Shown here one piece after another: positions 24,495 through 36,829 of a DNA stretch of 64,000 nt (its first letter is position 1; each line of letters begins with the position of its first letter). Position numbers and translations under genes: made by a program. The stretch covers positions 19,222,990 through 19,286,989 of the forward strand of contig OX393562.1 in assembly GCA_947652115.1 (NCBI GenBank). The letters run 5' to 3'. Below the pieces are notes generated by a model. That model was not told the origin of the DNA and did not search any database. It was given only the letters and a program-made list of their open reading frames with translations. This DNA is from Blastomussa wellsi (taxonomy: Eukaryota > Cnidaria > Anthozoa > Scleractinia > Plerogyridae).

Positions 24495-24800
24495 TTAAAG
24501 GAGCGACGTCACGGTTGCTGCATTTTGAAAAATTTAGCCTAAATTTTTCAAACTCGTCATTTTTAATCCGTTTCAATCTTCTCCATCCTCAACCATCCTT
24601 GCTCCTTTTTGGTTTAGTGTCACGTATTTGATGTTTTTTTTACCTTAGTAAACTATCGTTTTAAGGTTCTTTTTTCTTACGTGTTAAGGGTAGTTTGGTT
24701 CCAAAAAATGACTCAAAATATCGCTCTTTTAACCATCCTCGTTCCTCATTGGTTTAGTATCGTCACTGTTTCTCTTCATTAGTAAATTGTTAGTTTTGGG
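24495..24800 (+). mobile_element. TTAA-flanked MITE, 3' part unresolved
   Basis: TTAA is followed by AGGAGCGACGTCACGG and a body matching the complete element at 60642-60840. A second partial copy of its left end sits at about 24420. The right terminus is not recognisable. Confidence 0.5.
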
Positions 24801-25229
24801 CGTCCTACGGGCCCATTGCAGTATCTCGTTGGTAACTTGTTACGCGGTTTCCACGAAATTGCAATTTTATTTTCGGTCCGTGCGTTTGGATTTCGCCTTT
24901 CTGTCGGGCCTCAAAATTTACTTCAGTTATTTCTTTCTTTTTCGACTGGAAACTTGCAATCGGAGGAACCTGTATTCCTATTAAAAGCGATATGTTTTTA
25001 ACGTAAATAGATCATTAGATGTTTGTCACACATACGGCTTGCAAACCACACGAAAATAACACAGCCGACTCGATATATCAGCGGAGCTCCGGCAGCCCCA
25101 AGGGCCGCAGAGGGGAGACCCATACCTATAGAAATAGGAGAACCAAGCACGCACACAAAGTACAAACAGGAGAACCACGCCTTTCATTTCTCATGCTCAA
25201 AATGGCAAGCGGCATGACTCGCGGGCGCG

Positions 25230-26110
25230 TGCAAAATACGTACGTAGGGAGCGCTTACCATTTGAACGGAATTTTCCGTGGAATTTTTTTGACAAATGGA
25301 ACTGCGCTATTCCTCACCAAGGAAATAGATCTGATTGAGCCGTACCATTTGGTCCGAAGTTGGATAGCAACAAACATGTCGACCGGACTTGTTGTAATGT
25401 CAAAGACGGTGTCAGACGATTTAGCGGACGACGACTTTGAAAATGATTTCTTTGGAGAGGAAGAAGACGACTTAAGACTGAATCCGCCAGGACTTTGAGT
25501 ATTTATTGGACAACATTATGTACCAAAATTATTTACACCTTATTGCAAGCTTTTTGGTCACATCTTTATTTTTTATTAAGGGTAGAAAATAACGCAATAC
25601 GATTTAAATTATTCTGGTACTCGATTTTTGTCCAACTTAAATAAATATGATTTGACTTCCTGATGGATTCCGTCTTAATTCTTTCTTCTGCAGCATCCAC
25701 ATTTGTAAAGAGAGATTTCAACCGATTCCAGGGACTTTTAAAAGAACAGGCAGACGATACCCACGCATTCCTCAGATGAAATTTGCTCATTTCCATATAC
25801 TTCTGAAATTGGGAGTGCCACAGCCGTGTTGTAAGAATTCCAATAACAGTGGCGATGGAAGGAAACAGCTGCCACAGGACTAAACGATCTGTTAAGATTC
25901 ATCTGACGAACATTCCCGCCATCTCATTTCTTCTCGGAAATGTTACGTACGCACAAATTTATGGACAAATGGTACAGAAATTTCTGGAAATTCCGGTTAA
26001 CCCGGAAAACTCCACCGGAATGAGCCGTTCCATTTTCGTGCAAATGGTAAGCGCTCAAGGCTTACATCTTTGCCGTGTTACGGTCAATTCAAACCTGTCG
26101 AAAGAAGGTA
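25230..26110. repeat. Inverted dispersed repeat around AGCGCTTACCATTT
   Basis: AGCGCTTACCATTTGAACGG near 25240 is matched in inverse by sequence ending AAATGGTAAGCGCT near 26055, and both sides carry related (T)CCGG and GGAATTT blocks. Open frames of 90-160 codons across this stretch are therefore probably fortuitous. I see no gene. Confidence 0.5.
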
Positions 26111-26594
26111 TCCGATGACCAGTATCACATGACCACATCGCGGGCTTAGATTTGGATCTCATCGAGATCACGTGTTTTTTTAAGGTGATCACTGACCAGG
26201 CATTGTTTTTCGTTGATCGCGGGCTCTTGTCCGACTTTTTGCTTCTGGCAGGATATCTTAATTTTTAAGGGTCATTCTCAGTAAAAATTCTGCAATTCGA
26301 GTCGACGTCTTTAATTATTCTTATTTATTTCAGCTGTGTAATCTTTCTTAAGTAGTTGCGCAGCTAGTACTTTTAATGAACGCAATTTCAGCACGCATTT
26401 TAGAAACAAAACAAAGAAATCCTTTTACATTTGTAATAGCCTGCAGATTTTCATTTGACGGAGGGGGGAGGGGTTACAGCTGTGAGAATGCAAACAAGAA
26501 GTAAAAGTTTGCCGAATGAAGAAATTTCTTTTTCGTTTCCTCAGAAACGAAACGGTAATACTTTGGCTTCAGGGGTCAACTATTTATATAGCAG

Positions 26595-26602
26595 ATGAAT
26601 AG

Positions 26603-26647
<45 letters not shown>

Positions 26648-26833
26648 GTATAACAATATAATTTGGTTTTATCAACTGGGTTGTTAATGTCAATTGGCCA
26701 CCGTAAAGAGATTCAAGAGCTGACGTTTCGAGCGTTAGCCCTCCGACGAAGGGCTAACGCTCGAAACGTCAGCTCTTGAATCTCTTTACGGTGGCCAATT
26801 GACATTATCAACCCAGTTGATGAAACCAAATTA
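26595..26833. mobile_element. Penelope-like terminal repeat, inverted pair with 14-bp target duplication
   Basis: Two near-identical arms face each other around CCCTCCGACGAAGGG. TATTTATATAGCAG occurs at 26581-26594 and again at 26834-26847, which fixes both borders. The unit is the same as at 14933 and 27215. Confidence 0.8.
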
Positions 26834-27214
26834 TATTTATATAGCAGTTACACTGTCTATTCAGAATTAAGCTCGTACTTAGTAATGTAAACATATACCT
26901 TTTAGACAAACAAACTGGTGAACACCTGTTGTGCAGACATTACTCCTCAAATCGTTAATAATTCATCGAGTTAAAACAAAGCAAATCATAACCGTGAATG
27001 AGGTTTAGATAACCGATATTAGCTAACATAGATTTTGACGATTTTATTTTACTTTTATTTTTTTCCGTCTCACTCGAGACAGTGTTTCATCGGCTATCCA
27101 AACATGTTGACGTTCGTTCGCGAGTCTGAGCAAATCGACCACTCCACAACTTGCTAAAGTAGTCACAACAAATTGAGGTAAGCCAATCAGAATTCAAACC
27201 AAAAACCTTTCAAT

Positions 27215-27903
27215 AGAGGAGGTACGTTTCTAAAGAAACTGTGGTGCAGCATCGGTGGGAAGTATAACATAATTTGGTTTTATCAACTGGGTTGATAATG
27301 TAAATTGGCCACCGTAAAGAGATTCGAGAGCTGACGTTTCGAGCGTTAGCCCTTGGTAGGAGCGAATCAAGGAATTGGGGATTCGTGTGGGGTTTATATA
27401 CAGAAAGATGGAGCTTCGCTATTGGTTGGTGCCCGGTAACGTGAAAAACAACGGAATAAATTTGTTGAATGAAAAGCGTTCGTTGATACCGTGAGGATTA
27501 AGAGTGCCGATTTGAAAAATAAAATTTTGTTCTAGAGTTTTGCGGCTTTCCGTGCTTCCTTGGTGAAGGGAAAGGCCGCAGACTGCCATATGTTGCTTAG
27601 AATGATTCGGGAGATTGAAGTGTCTCGCGACCGGTTTCGATGCATTTTGTCGTCTTTCTCTACGTTCCGGGACGTAGAGAAAGAACGCTTTTCATTCAAC
27701 TAATTTATTCCGTTGTTTTCACGTTACCAGGCACCAGCCAATAGCGAAGCTCCATCTTTCTGTATATAAAAAACACACGACCCATAATATCTTGATTCGC
27801 TCCGACGAAGGGCTAACGCTCGAAACGTCAGCTCTTGAATCTCTTTACGGTGGCCAATTCACATTATCAACCCAGTTGATAAAACCAAATTATATTGTTA
27901 CAC

Positions 27904-27940
<37 letters not shown>

Positions 27941-27957
27941 TAACCCCTCTATTCATA
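27215..27957. mobile_element. Inverted Penelope-like element copy with coding remnant
   Basis: The left half (27215-27670) is in minus orientation and the right half (about 27670-27957) in plus orientation. They meet near a partial palindrome at TCTACGTTCCGGGACGTAGA. Terminal-repeat units are at both outer ends. The inner halves share GAAGCTCCATCTTTCTGTAT in plus orientation and its complement near 27400. Confidence 0.8.
27462..27665 (-). pseudogene. C-terminal GIY-YIG endonuclease fragment of a Penelope-like retroelement
   Basis: The minus strand encodes KPVARHFNLPNHS, then a His-rich stretch, then LEQNFIFQIGTLNPHGINER. This matches the end of the GIY-YIG endonuclease domain that follows the reverse transcriptase in Penelope-like elements. 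In the living family the domain nicks the target for priming. Only about 65 codons remain and the reverse transcriptase is absent, so the copy is dead. It identifies the family of the terminal repeats here and at 14933, 26595 and 45058. Confidence 0.75.
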
Positions 27958-28569
27958 ATTTTTTTTATCCTTTCATATTCCCCTTGCCATACATCGTAAT
28001 TGCAGAATTTGGCATCATCTTGTCTATAGCAGGTCTGGTTCGTACAGAATACATGCTTTACCGATTTTCATTGTTTGGTTTATCGTTTCCATGGAAATAT
28101 TGATTATCTTATAAAAGCACTCAACTAAAGTTCAATCTTTTTCCGACAACTGGTGTAATTTTCACGTCGATCAGATCAAGGGAAGGTTGTAAAACGCTAA
28201 TTGAAAATGCTAGGTATGGTCTAGAAAAAAACTGTATCGAACCACTTTAAACAAAGAAACGACATTTGGAATATAGAATAACTTACAGTTCAAGTTGTAT
28301 CTCAATCGAGAGAAACAACATTTCATCTCACCCCAAACACCGAGGGGAGAGTTAAAGTACGTCGAAGAAAAACTCCCTCCTCCCTATTTTTTTTTTTTCG
28401 CTCTCCGTTTTCCTAAGCCAGAGTTGTAGACTGATTTTTGACGAACTTCGATGTGTTTGGAAATGTGATAAACGGCAGCAGGGTGTCGAGTGTTCGATAT
28501 ATCGTTCGTAAAAGGAGAAATAAAATAATTCTATATTTACCTCCAAACTATTTTAAAGTAGGTGAAGTT

Positions 28570-29050
28570 TCACAGACCGGACCTATGTGACCACACCCGC
28601 TATAGGACTCCCGTGGCGACTGGAATGACAGTGGAAGCCCGCCTTACGGTCACCTTATTATTACGGACAATTTGTTCGGTCCCCGGCGGAAAGGCCATGC
28701 ATTTTAGAAGAAAACCCCGTTAATGCGGCCAACAATCGCATTCTGAAAACTCAACCTGTATAATGTTTTATAATCTACCCCATTAATAGAAATGTCAAAT
28801 CTGCATTCTAGCCCAGTGGCCCATCAGGCTTGAGCTTGTCCCGGTTTCTGTAGCATGAAGCGACTGAGCGACACAGTATTCTACTCCCCCCTGGATGGGA
28901 TGCTAGTCCATCGCAGGGTTACCTCCCAGCAGTAAATTCGCCGGTACCTATTTATACACCTGGGTGAAGAGAGACACTGTGAGAGTAAAGTGTCCTGCCT
29001 AAGAACACAGCGCAGTGCCAGGGCTCGAACCTGGATTAGGCCACTGCGTC
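28570..29050 (+). repeat. Dispersed repeats, including an ACACCTGGGTG-family copy
   Basis: From 28790, TCTGCATTCTAGCCCAGTGG through GGATGGGATGCTAGTCC and TTTATACACCTGGGTG matches the split copy at 20840-21690. The segment before it (28570-28740) is another low-copy-looking repeat with ...GTTAATGCGGCC. No gene seen. Confidence 0.55.
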
Positions 29051-29066
29051 TCTTACAGTCACTTAA

Positions 29067-29679
29067 GGACGTTCGCGCAAAAATTTTCTACCATTGATTT
29101 TTTTCTGAAACTCTCACCACTGTAAGATAATGAGTAACTGATGTCAGAAATGTAAAAAAATGGGGGGTCACCGACTTCGTTTTGGAGATAACACGCCCAG
29201 AAGAACACCCAAAATCTGAAAAATCGCGCTTCGTTAGCGAATACGGCTACAGTGTCTGTAAGATTGAAAATATTGCAAATAAATCTTTGAAATGAACGTG
29301 TCTCTTCCAGATGTTGTTTAAATGGACCCTAAAGTGAATTTATTCAATTGTTGTGGCTCCTTAAAGAAAAAAATAACATTTAGCGACCACATTTGCACTC
29401 GCCTAACAGCCACAAGATGGCAGGATTCGATGTCCTGTGGGCAGAAAACTTGAAAATTTTTAAACTTCCCACATTGATTTTTTGTTCATTTTTTGACAAT
29501 TTGTCGAGAATTGTAAGTAAAATCAGTTCATGGACCATTTAAGAAAGTTGACTACCAGCAAAGTTACGAAACGGCTCCTGGCCCTTTGTTTTTTCTCAGC
29601 GCGCGCGCTCGATGGATGAGGTATAGTGACGAATTCCGTGCGCTGTAACGATGCGCAGAATCAATTGGCGCGAACTTCC
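29067..29679. mobile_element. TTAA-flanked MITE, 613 bp, TIR GGA(C/A)GTTCGCGC
   Basis: TTAA at 29063-29066 and 29680-29683 flanks termini GGACGTTCGCGC and GCGCGAACTTCC. A TTAA target duplication is shared by the piggyBac and Kolobok superfamilies. No transposase is present. Confidence 0.7.
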
Positions 29680-29689
29680 TTAAAACCCT

Positions 29690-31990
29690 TCCTGATTGTT
29701 CAAACAAAACAAATACAGTACGTGAGAAATAATAACATAAAGAAACATGATGCTAAGTGAGAGAGTTGGAGACCTGTGTTTTTGAGAAGGCTATGCACAG
29801 CCAGGTCTGGTCTTGTTTTGATATTACATGTAATTAGTTATGTTCATCAAATTAAAGTTCCCTTGGTTGAGGTTACTGTAATCATGTGGTTCCGATTGGT
29901 TGCCGAAAAAAATCTATTTTGAAGTTGGCGAATTGAATGTTTGCCGAGCTGCCTTTTTATACTGTGACTGTATTTTCAACCCAATAAGTACCCCAGCTAG
30001 GGGGGTTTGGGGGCATTCTACCCAGGGAAAATTTAGACTTTCATCTCTTCAGAAACGCTATTTTACGCCAATCTGGCAGACATTTTGTAATATTTGTAGA
30101 TTCATTTACTGCAGTTTAAAGTCAAAATAGAAGAAATATTTTTTGAATATTTACGTGCACTGGCCATGGTAAGCTGTCTTTTCTTTTGATAAACAAGGTG
30201 CTGTTTGTTATTGGGAGTGAACTTTATCAAGTGGTTTTGAGTTGATGATGTTCCACCCATTACAAACTAGGAGGGTCTGGGGGCATGCTGCTCCGGGAAA
30301 ATTTTGATTTTTAGAACCTCAGAAATACAATTTTAGGGCATTTTGGTAGAACATTTTGCCCCATCATAGATGCTGTCATTACAACATTTTAGGGTATTTT
30401 TTGGAGTGACCCGCCCCCCCTTACAGACAATAACTTTTTGGCTGGCTCCCAGTTTAAGGCCAATTTTTTTGCATGGCCCCCCCTCTACAATCCCACCAGC
30501 CTCCCCTACGTCATAAAAAATGAACGTTAACTGTCCCTTATGCAATCGCCTGCTATCGCGTACCAGGTTAACAATAGCCACTGAAACGGCTGCGAAAGTA
30601 GGTCAAAAGAATTCTTTTAACTCAGTTAGTATTTATTCTTGACATAAAATCAAGAAAAGGCTAGATCTTGCAATTGCATTTTATGACTCAGTTGCAGTGA
30701 TTGAGAAAGCTGTATGGCCATAGACGTCAGGGTGTTCAAGGGAAAAGGGGGGGGGGGGTGTATATCGATATACCTAAAAATAACGACCCGATATATCCAA
30801 GAACAAGAGTGTGAAGTGAAGGTTGTGTACCACGCAGCGCCTCAACTGGAATTAATGTCTTATTTTTTATGTCGTTACTTTTACTGATTTTACTCTGATT
30901 AAGAAAAGCTGATGGATTTCTTTTGGGAGAACTTTCTCAAATTTAAATTAACTCCGTAAAACCCTGGCTCAGGGCCCTCGCCATGCAAATCTTGAGGTGT
31001 GACTTTTTTTGTGCATTTCATTTACATTTTATTCCTCGATCGGTCCCTCGTGTTCAAGGCAATTTGGCTTCGTCAACGAAAGAAAATTGTTAACAGACAG
31101 AAGACTAACAACGCTGTGTGATTTGCCAACCGAAAGGAAAATGCCAGAAATTATCACTTGAAGACCTGTGTGGACCGACAACTCACTCCCAAGTTCATTC
31201 AACCACTAGGCCTGAAAATAAGGTGAGAGAAGACATCACGAGAAAGAAATAAGTCTACACCAGGTCATTATAAGTTAGTTGAAAGTAAAAGAATCCTTAA
31301 ATGGGTTTCAAAATTAAAATAATGTGAAGGGATGAAAGGGTTAGTGGGCAGCAATTTTTAAAGGAAACATCCAGAGCCGATTGCACTTACCTTTCACGTG
31401 TTTGCGTTAACGACTCGAAACCATGTTATTCCATTGAATTATTCGCGGTCGAAAAATCTCTCACAGAAAGCTGGAACAAAATATGTATTACATAAACTAA
31501 AAACTGCAGTTTGCAATAGAAAACGTTCTGTTAAGATGCTAAATCCAAGAAAATCTTTCGAAACTATTTTGATGAAATGCGTCGATCGGCGGGCGACTTT
31601 GACGTCGATTTCGTCACGCATTCCTCTACATAAAAAGACTACTTATTGGCGAGCAGTACAGTTGCTTTTGCAGTTTCTTGGACAGTTTAATAAGGCAGTA
31701 TACGTACAAAATTGCGACATATTACAACCAGTAAGAACCAGAAGGAATATGGTGAATTTTCTAAAGGTACTGTTGCACAGAGAGGCCGGTTACGAAAAGT
31801 TGTTGCACGGGGATATTTATTCATGCCAGCATTCCTTTTCTCTTTTTAAATGTGCCTTTAAGCCTTGATAAGGCATGGCTTGAACAAACCATCCATGAAG
31901 ATATATACGCAAAGGTACGGGTTGCGATGACTTACTGCTATCTACCACAAAAATCGAAAAGTCGAAAGTTGTCCAAGCCATTAAATTATC
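29690..31990. other. Region without recognisable gene
   Basis: AT-rich sequence with a G homopolymer near 30749. An open frame of 156 codons at 31398-31868 has no domain, motif or splice support that I can see. I assign no function. Confidence 0.5.
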
Positions 31991-32200
31991 AATTCATTTA
32001 TTCCCTGCTAGAAGTTCCAGAACGTGTTGTTCGGTTGTCAAGTCTGGCAGCGGTGCATGGAAAACCAAACAAAACACTGAAGCCTACAGAAACTCATTTT
32101 ATTGTAGAACCATTAAGGAATGGAACTCATTGCCTAGCAATATTATTGACATAGCTAAAACTCCATTATTTAGGCAAGTTCCAATTTTAACTAGTATGTT
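31991..32200 (+). pseudogene. 3' end of a CR1/L2-type LINE reverse-transcriptase ORF
   Basis: One frame reads YRNSFYCRTIKEWNSLP followed by degraded sequence. This is the signature that closes ORF2 of CR1/L2/Jockey-type non-LTR retrotransposons, the counterpart of FSYSGAQLWNNLPSELR in the element at 61923. The rest of the ORF is missing, and an AT-rich microsatellite-like 3' region follows (32215-32335). Confidence 0.6.
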
Positions 32201-32838
32201 TTTACATGTTATATTAATTTATGTATTTATTATTTATGTATATATGTATATACGTATATATTTTATATTTGTTAGGTTATTGTTATTATTATTATTATTA
32301 TTTATTATTTATTTTTCCCCTTCCCTTTTTAATTTTTGATATAAGTCCTGCTGTGATGGGTATTCCCCTTTACAGGACTCCCCCTTATGTAGATGATGTA
32401 GATGGATTGCCGTTCTATTTATCTTTGCTCATTTCGGTATTGTTGTTATCAATTTCAGGTGAAGCACTTTAAAGAGGACTGTGATTGATAAGACAAGGCA
32501 AGAAGAGTCTTCTAGAAAAGAACTACATCGATACATCGAAGTAAGCGGGAGAAAACGAAATAATAAACCTGGTGACATAAATAACAAGAAAAATAGGCCC
32601 GCATTGTGTACATAAACGTATTTTCATTTATGAGGCTAGTGTCACCATGGCGATACACAAAACTATTATGATGACGATAACTTTTTTAAAGATTCTGTTT
32701 ATATGTAATATACTGTATCACCACATCCATAGAAGACCTAAGATAGTCCTGATATCGTAAGGCAAACCTAAGCGTATCTTAGACTGACTGAAGTTATTAT
32801 TGTATTGATTATTTTTGCTAATTCCTGCCTTTGTGTTT

Positions 32839-32908
32839 CAGTTAGAGGTGAAGTACCTTTGGAGAAATCTTCTTATATAGACACAGCAAGACAGCATCAC
32901 AAGTAAAG
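32839..32908 (+). other. Possible terminal exon, unassigned
   Basis: A strong acceptor (TGTGTTTCAG) precedes a 70-bp stretch ending at AAG|GTAAAAG. One frame gives a short tail ending YIDTARQHHK and a stop. A weakly similar acceptor-led segment starts at 32459. No upstream coding exon was recognised, so this may be non-coding. Confidence 0.2.
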
Positions 32909-33452
32909 GTAAAAGTAAAGTGTACCGATTGCATAGATAAGGAAGGTCCGCAATGTGTACATGCGTTAACATTTACCGTGGCAATGTATTGAAGTAATTT
33001 AAGAGAAAATAAGATATTGATATCTTGGGAAATACCAATTTTAAAACAATGAAAGCAAACTATTTTGATCATCTTAGGATTTTAAAGTTTCACCCAAATT
33101 CTGCCATGGAAGGGAGAAGGTGCCTGCAGTAATTTTAAACTTTTGCGACCTAAAAAATATCATAGCAAAAATAACTAAACTTTGCAAGGTTAATCGAGGA
33201 ACATTTTACAGTGTTTACGTACGTTTCATGCTGCCTCTATATCAACCACGTTTTGAGAAACAGCTCCACCTAAAGTTTGAGGTATATTTACTAATTGGGA
33301 TGACCCTGTGACGAATTTTTTAAGTTACGAGAAAAAAATTGGAATCAATTACGTTTTATTCTACACATGACAACCAATAATTTTAAATTTTATTTTGGAC
33401 AAAATGACATTAAAGCTGATATTACTTGACAAGTTAAGACCTTTGGACTTAA

Positions 33453-34199
33453 AGTGTCTATGACAGATCTTTTTATTTGCCTGTACGAATCTACATTGGT
33501 TCCTGGTATGAAAAGCGAAAAAAATTCCAGTAGCGATTTTCCTTCACCGCGTTTTTGCCGGTTGGGTCAAATACCGCGCCAAGAGGGGAACTGGGGAGAG
33601 CTGGGCTGTTTCGTGTCAAGAGAATGTAAGAAATGGTGGACACGCTAAAATATTCAACCACCGAGATATCTAAGTGCATTTCTTTGTTAAAAGTGTCGAT
33701 AATAAAATGTCAAGTAAATTGTTTAAAGAATTTGACTTTAGTCAGGAAAGCGATTCGGACTTATCGGAGAGTGCGGAGACAGAATCTGTGAAGGCCATTG
33801 TTATTGAGTGGGACCCTGAGAGTGCGGATCTCGAGGAATCGAACTCTTTTGACGCAGAACCAGAAGGTCCTTACATGGACGAGCCATTGGCAGACGACGA
33901 TTGGATCGCAGAATATAATAGAGAAGTAGAAGAGGCTGAACAGAGGAACCGGGTGCTGCAAAATCGATTCGATAATATCCATAAACAACACATCAGTGGA
34001 CCATTTTTCAGCAGACAAGGAAGCTCTCCCCAGTTCCCCTCTTGGCGCGGTATTTGACCCAACCGGAAGTAAAATTTCTCGCTTTTAAACGACAAAAACG
34101 CGGTGAAGGAAAACCGCTACTGGAATTTTTTTTTCGCTTTTCATATCAGGACCCAATGTAGATTCGAACAGGCAAATAAAAAAAATCTGTCATAGGCAC
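33453..34199. mobile_element. TTAA-flanked element with about 150-bp TIRs and one ORF
   Basis: TTAA lies at 33449-33452 and 34200-34203. The left terminus AGTGTCTATGACAG is matched in inverse at the right end. The arms continue through CCTTCACCGCG and the block AGAGGGGAACTGGGGAGAGCT. The 747-bp interior carries one small ORF and no recognisable transposase, so it is a non-autonomous derivative of a piggyBac-like or Kolobok-like element. Confidence 0.75.
33707..34057 (+). CDS. Small acidic ORF of the TTAA element, function unknown
   Basis: The ORF encodes about 116 residues from the second ATG (an earlier in-frame ATG is at 33674). It is rich in Ser, Asp and Glu (SQESDSDLSESAETES), then has EPLADDDWIAEYNREVEEAE. 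Its last 14 or so codons run into the right inverted terminal repeat, so the C-terminus is set by the repeat. That suggests an internal deletion of a longer parent protein. The acidic start is loosely reminiscent of the P2X7-like proteins abundant in cnidarian genomes, but no Cys-rich domain is present and I do not claim homology. Confidence 0.4.
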   Translation: MSSKLFKEFDFSQESDSDLSESAETESVKAIVIEWDPESADLEESNSFDAEPEGPYMDEPLADDDWIAEYNREVEEAEQRNRVLQNRFDNIHKQHISGPFFSRQGSSPQFPSWRGI

Positions 34200-34209
34200 T
34201 TAAAAGGAA

Positions 34210-36610
34210 TCTCTGCTCTTTAAATAAGTTGACGCTGCTTTGTTTCAAATGATGCATAAAATTACAAAATTTTACCGGAAAAGGGAGATGAAACATTTCG
34301 TAATGATGATAAAGCGGACAAGAATATGGCTTTTAAATTTTCCCACGCTTCGCCATCATGGATTTTGACGTGTTTGCATTGCCCAATTCTTTCACACAAA
34401 AGAACCTCGGCTACTTTCTAACAATCCAAAATGAGAGCAACTTGCAAGGACCACTGTGACAAAATAGAAATACCTGTTCCCCTACAGTAGATGATCTAAT
34501 CAGCAATAACTAAATTACAGACGAAGATAAAACGCAGAACTGATTGAACAGTGTGAGAAATGTATTAATAAATTTCCCATACTTTTCAACCAGCCTTGCG
34601 TTTTATCTTTGTTCCTAACAATTCTGGCTTCCACTGTCACGCAATCAAAAAATACAGAGGCTATTAATTTCAAATATTGTAGAAGTTAAATAAATAAACA
34701 TTTTCAAGCCTCGGGTCTGCACGGTGTGCCGTTCGTGAATTATTTTGCGAAATGTTACCACGAAAATTTATAAAGATCAGTATAGAGAGAGGGTCCTGAA
34801 GTGGTAAAATGAAAAGTTGTAAAATTTTTAATCAGCCAGTATAAAGTCAGACTTTCGTCACCGAAAACCGGCACGGCGAAGTTTAGGTGGGATGATCGTT
34901 TTTTATTCTTTTGTTTAATATTTGACGAATTCTATTTACGAACAAATCAAAGTTTGATAAACAAAATAACAAGCCATTTAGACTTTTTGAAATTAAAGAC
35001 ATTTTTCTGCTCCAGCAAAGGAGCAATGCCAGTTGTATAAATTTAACACGTGCGTGTGCAACGACCTCAAAACTTTCAGTGGTATGATTGGAATTTAAAC
35101 AAAAAGTCGGCTGAATAAACTATCAAATGTTAAGATTTTTGACGAAAAAACTGTATTAAAAGTTATGGAGTTTTAAAAACCTATATTGTACACTTGTGTA
35201 AATCGGGTTAGTTTAAGAAATTTATTCAGTTTAACTTTGCAATGATTTATTATTTTTGCTCGAGCAAAGTCGGGAAACGGGAATGTGCGTCGAGACAACA
35301 GACCTTATTCACGATAGCCGCCATGTTTGTTTCGACATTGTAATACAAATTAGGCGCGCGTTTTTTGTGGGTGGGGGGGGGACGAGCCTAAATCGACAAA
35401 TTTCAGCTGGTTTCTTAACATGTCAGATATGAAATCATTATTCCATCAGTTGTCTCTCAAATGTGGCTTTACCGCAGATACTTCACTATTTAGACCTACC
35501 GATTTTCTGAGAAACGGCATCATTTCAATGTTTGCCCCCTGGCAGACAGCGTGGCTAATTTGCATTATAATACGAAAACCATCATGGCGGTTAGTGTAGC
35601 AGCTATCCAAAACTACTTTTGTTTGTTATTGTAAGCAGCTTCTATTGTTTTCAAGAGTATCTAGGGTATCAAACCAATCACATTATATGTTAGGAAAGCT
35701 GCTACATCGCCCATCATGGCGGCTATCTTGAATATGGTCTATCGAAATCAGAAAGCCTATTTAATTTGAAGTAAGTTTAAAGTGCTACTGTGATTTACAC
35801 CTTGCCTTTTGAATGGAATCATGCAGTGTTTCAAGTGAGATTAAAAATGCCGTTTACCGTTTTCAAATATCTTTAGTAGTTCCCAAGATATCATGTTTAA
35901 AAATTTGGCAAAATATGCAAATAAGGAGACTGATGACGTCATCTATGCAACCCAATTTTATATCAAGTAAATTAATAGGGCTATTTCAGTCAGTTTTCTT
36001 TAGAGACAATAATTCGCGAACAAAGCTACTATATTATTAATTATTGGCCGGCAGCGTAAATGATTTAAAATATTTTGGGCTTTTTGTTTTTGTTCATCGT
36101 CCGTTACGTCAAAGGAAGATTACTTATTCAGATTACGTGGTCGCTAGAGAAGCATTCCTGGAATACATAGGTCATTTTGCTAATGTAGTTATTTTCTAAT
36201 TCCATTCCCTCGTGGGGGCAAAATTATCAAAAATGGGCTTATTACTTCGAAAAATAGATCAAAGTTTTCCCCCGCAAGGGACGGGAACTGGCATTAAAAA
36301 AATGGTGTATTCCCAAGAGTGTTGTGCCTCTTCTAATTTCTCGTTCATAACTTCAACACATTGCTTAGCAGAACGGTTGGGAGAAGAAAGAAAACTGTCT
36401 ACTTGCATAAGGATTTACCAAAAATTAGAGCTATTTTTTACATTATTATTTTGGACGAGTTTGACGCGATTGGAACGAAATGTCCAAAAAACGGAGAGAG
36501 CGAACAAAACACAACTGAACGAATTGTTGTTTTTGTTACTGCAGTGAAAACCTTAGGTACATCCTTAGAGTTAAGAAATTTACGTATATTAACGCACATT
36601 TGTGTTCTTT
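34210..36610. other. Region without recognisable gene
   Basis: AT-rich sequence with scattered inverted fragments. The open frames of 75-111 codons show no recognisable domain. I see no gene. Confidence 0.5.
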
Positions 36611-36615
36611 TTCAG

Positions 36616-36710
36616 TGTCTTCAAGAGCTTCCTTGCTGAATGATGTGGATCACAACCCCAGAGAGACACCCAACGTTCAAAACAAAGAAGTCAGAAGTTA
36701 TTTGTAAGAG
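36616..36710 (+). other. Possible coding exon with stop, unassigned
   Basis: The acceptor TTTTTCAG precedes a frame reading ASLLNDVDHNPRETPNVQNK and ending in TAA just before a donor-like GTAATT. Composition looks coding, but no partner exon could be linked. AATAAA-like signals follow at 37165-37190. Confidence 0.22.
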
Positions 36711-36829
36711 GTAATTTCTCAATCAGAGACCAAACTGAAATCATAGTCTTCGACGTCGCTTTGGTTGGAACTATTTCACAAACACGTGGAACAAAGAAAA
36801 ATCTAAAAAGAATGGCGTTTTCTGGAAAT

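Noticed and set aside
25019..25498. 159-codon open frame with an acidic end
   Set aside because: It overlaps a dispersed inverted repeat (AGCGCTTACCATTT family) and shows no domain or splice support.
25849..26118. 89-codon open frame with a donor-like GTAAGC
   Set aside because: Its second half is the inverted partner of the repeat near 25240, so the frame is probably fortuitous.
31398..31868. 156-codon plus-strand frame
   Set aside because: I looked for reverse transcriptase or other motifs and found none. It lies just upstream of a LINE tail but is not in a consistent frame with it.
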